A stretch of DNA of 20,101 bases, from positions 1-20,101 of IMG/VR virus record IMGVR_UViG_3300043448_000638; one strand, written 5' to 3'. Within the stretch, counting starts at the first letter, position 1; each line of letters begins with the position of its first letter. Source of the stretch: a virus. The notes under the pieces were generated by a model that saw only the letters and a program-made list of their open reading frames with translations, was not told the DNA's origin and did not search any database. The translations under genes were made by a program, and so were the position numbers. Positions 20,001-20,101 of this stretch are shown here, in pieces.

Positions 20001-20101
20001 AACAAAACTATTCTGTATGATCACAGCAGAACAGATAAGTATTGGACATTCTCAGAAAATATTGAAATTGCCCCAGGTAAGAAGTTTGTTATTGGAAACC
20101 A
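17004..20101 (+). CDS. Fiber-like repetitive virion protein (3' end outside window)
   Basis: Open from ATG at 17004 to the right edge: 1032 codons and no stop. No strong Shine-Dalgarno; three late promoters upstream. Composition is dominated by Thr, Ser, Asn, Gly and Ala, with almost no Cys, as in phage fibers. Modules seen: an N-terminal segment (MADRFPLIVNETSRKIEEMV) probably for attachment; YLTQSQTLTNKTL near 61, repeated near 507; about five beta modules of 40-48 residues beginning near 187, 230, 278, 319 and 365 (pattern DT-x-T-x-L, then GD-x-TF); a TTLSVADNIVEL segment near 440 recurring as TISIDDKNIEL near 895; and a YadA-head-like run at about 719-827 with repeated NVAVG/NTVMG units. 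Probably a trimeric host-recognition fiber; a baseplate or neck-associated fiber cannot be excluded. Confidence 0.82.
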   Translation, partial: MADRFPLIVNETSRKIEEMVSGDNLDLTGNGIAINGSTGTSGQYLKSTGSSLVWDNPGNVYLTQSQTLTNKTLESCSLSGSTNIFTNIPNSALVNAGITVNGVTVPLGGSVTTPDNNTTYSISATDGLSATQKRIRLTSAGTGSGVTDDVTIAVATPATVPTGSNALSLFLDRTDDTLTISGHVVDNNTVTTIQSATGGTAQSGAITIAATGASTVSQDAGTKTITINTVDNDTITRLRAGTGQAFAPGDFTFLQSGATTLTQGVDVDSKPTITVSSTDTVTRLKGGGSGSLVTGDVTIQGGTNVTVSQSSNTITITSTDTNTVTQLASGPTNPLAAGNFRFIASGAASISQSSTGGVTTIEISSLNTDTGASLTAGEGLTLTGGTEYSIKNAANLIDNRVIKWDNANNQIANSIITDDGTTVTINGNFNVTGTNTVIETTTLSVADNIVELRRGNSLTGTDAGIQVNRTTNSSGTVTGFNRLEWYEAGAYWRSYDGSIARRFVTETESQTLTNKTLTSPTLTNPTLGNATATTINGLTISSTASSTFTIADLKTLTINNTLIFNGTDGSTINFGTGGGAGAVVAYSSNTLATFATTTSTQLRGVVSDSTGTGVLVFSSSPQFNTSVTTNSSSFSVFNTSATSVNAFGAATALTFAASTGTTTINNSLTVAKNFTVNTIVGDTFTVNGTTNFANADIVIRGGGGAPMKIGRGGGEINTNTRVGFSALENNATGSQNTVMGYEAGLSVTSGASNTSYGYRTLRACSTGFNNVAVGKDTQLSVQDGDGNVAVGNSALESNISGNYNVCIGHFAGYGLLGSGNVLIGASPDENSTNATYVPPSATGDRQLVIASGTEAWIRGDSSFNVTVPNDFRVNGDTIIDGQLTVNGTVTSINSNTISIDDKNIELAAVVTTTFDASVQNGQTTITGVTPTSGLIPGMTITSLTGGISVPGDTYIVSIAGNTAVLSNAVSGSTGSATFEATGPTDLGADGGGIILKGATNKTILYDHSRTDKYWTFSENIEIAPGKKFVIGN
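17194..17222 (+). repeat. 29-bp exact direct repeat, copy 1 (fiber gene)
   Basis: The 29 bases starting AATCTCAAACATTAAC are identical to 18526-18554, in the same reading frame; both encode SQTLTNKTL. They are 1332 bases (444 codons) apart. Confidence 0.9.
18526..18554 (+). repeat. 29-bp exact direct repeat, copy 2 (fiber gene)
   Basis: Identical to 17194-17222, in frame. Identity extends to wobble positions, which suggests recent duplication or gene conversion rather than selection on protein alone. Confidence 0.9.

Noticed and set aside
1-20101. tRNA genes, CRISPR arrays, insertion sequences, phage attachment sites
   Set aside because: No cloverleaf, regular spacer-repeat array, transposase or duplicated att-like core was recognised on either strand.

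Overview
The window is part of the genome of a T4-like marine cyanophage (a cyanomyovirus, host probably Synechococcus or Prochlorococcus). Three things point there. It carries T4 virion proteins (gp4, gp26, gp48, gp53, gp54) and T4 replication/late-transcription proteins (gp32, gp33). It carries the cyanophage host-like genes psbA, speD, phoH, thyX and a glutaredoxin. It also carries two small families otherwise typical of cyanobacteria (DUF1825, DUF4278). DNA is AT-rich and genes are tightly packed, often with TAATG or ATGA stop/start overlaps.

Layout. (1) 1-4862, minus strand: virion genes read leftwards: gp54-like tube initiator (GTG start), gp26, a 58-aa gp51-like protein, and a very large tape-measure-like protein with a lysozyme-like domain that runs off the left edge. 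The gp26/gp51 junction carries what looks like a complete programmed -1 frameshift site, as in the tail-assembly chaperones that precede tape-measure genes in many other phages. (2) 4895-8759, plus strand: gp4 head-completion nuclease, a 228-aa conserved protein, gp48 tail tube cap, and an enlarged gp53 wedge protein. (3) 8789-16763, minus strand: DNA metabolism, regulation and host-takeover genes, read leftwards: psbA, several tiny ORFs, glutaredoxin, small unknowns, speD, a riboswitch-like leader plus a DUF4278 small protein, thyX, an FmdB-like ORF, phoH, a RecB-like nuclease, gp33, DUF1825 and gp32. (4) 17004 to the right edge, plus strand: a long repetitive fiber-like protein, over 1032 aa, behind three TATAAATA late-promoter boxes.

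Regulation visible in sequence: host-type sigma-70 promoters (TTGACA plus TATAAT-like boxes) in front of psbA, the glutaredoxin, the gene before thyX, and gp32; T4-type late promoters in front of virion genes, matching the presence of gp33; and three clear intrinsic terminators, after gp32, DUF4278 and psbA. Two of the sigma-70 promoters have their -35 box inside the loop of a hairpin.

Most interesting points: (a) a structured leader at 13071-13164 that resembles two tandem glutamine-riboswitch (glnA / Downstream-peptide class) aptamers directly upstream of a 49-aa DUF4278 protein, a family that includes the cyanobacterial PII-binding regulator PirA; this could be a phage-borne switch on host nitrogen/arginine metabolism. 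(b) the gp26-gp51 frameshift cassette (internal Shine-Dalgarno, T TTT TTC heptamer, 12-bp hairpin). No tRNA, CRISPR, insertion sequence or intron was seen. No gene-free stretch exceeds 300 bases; the largest gap (16764-17003) is filled by the psbA leader and promoters.
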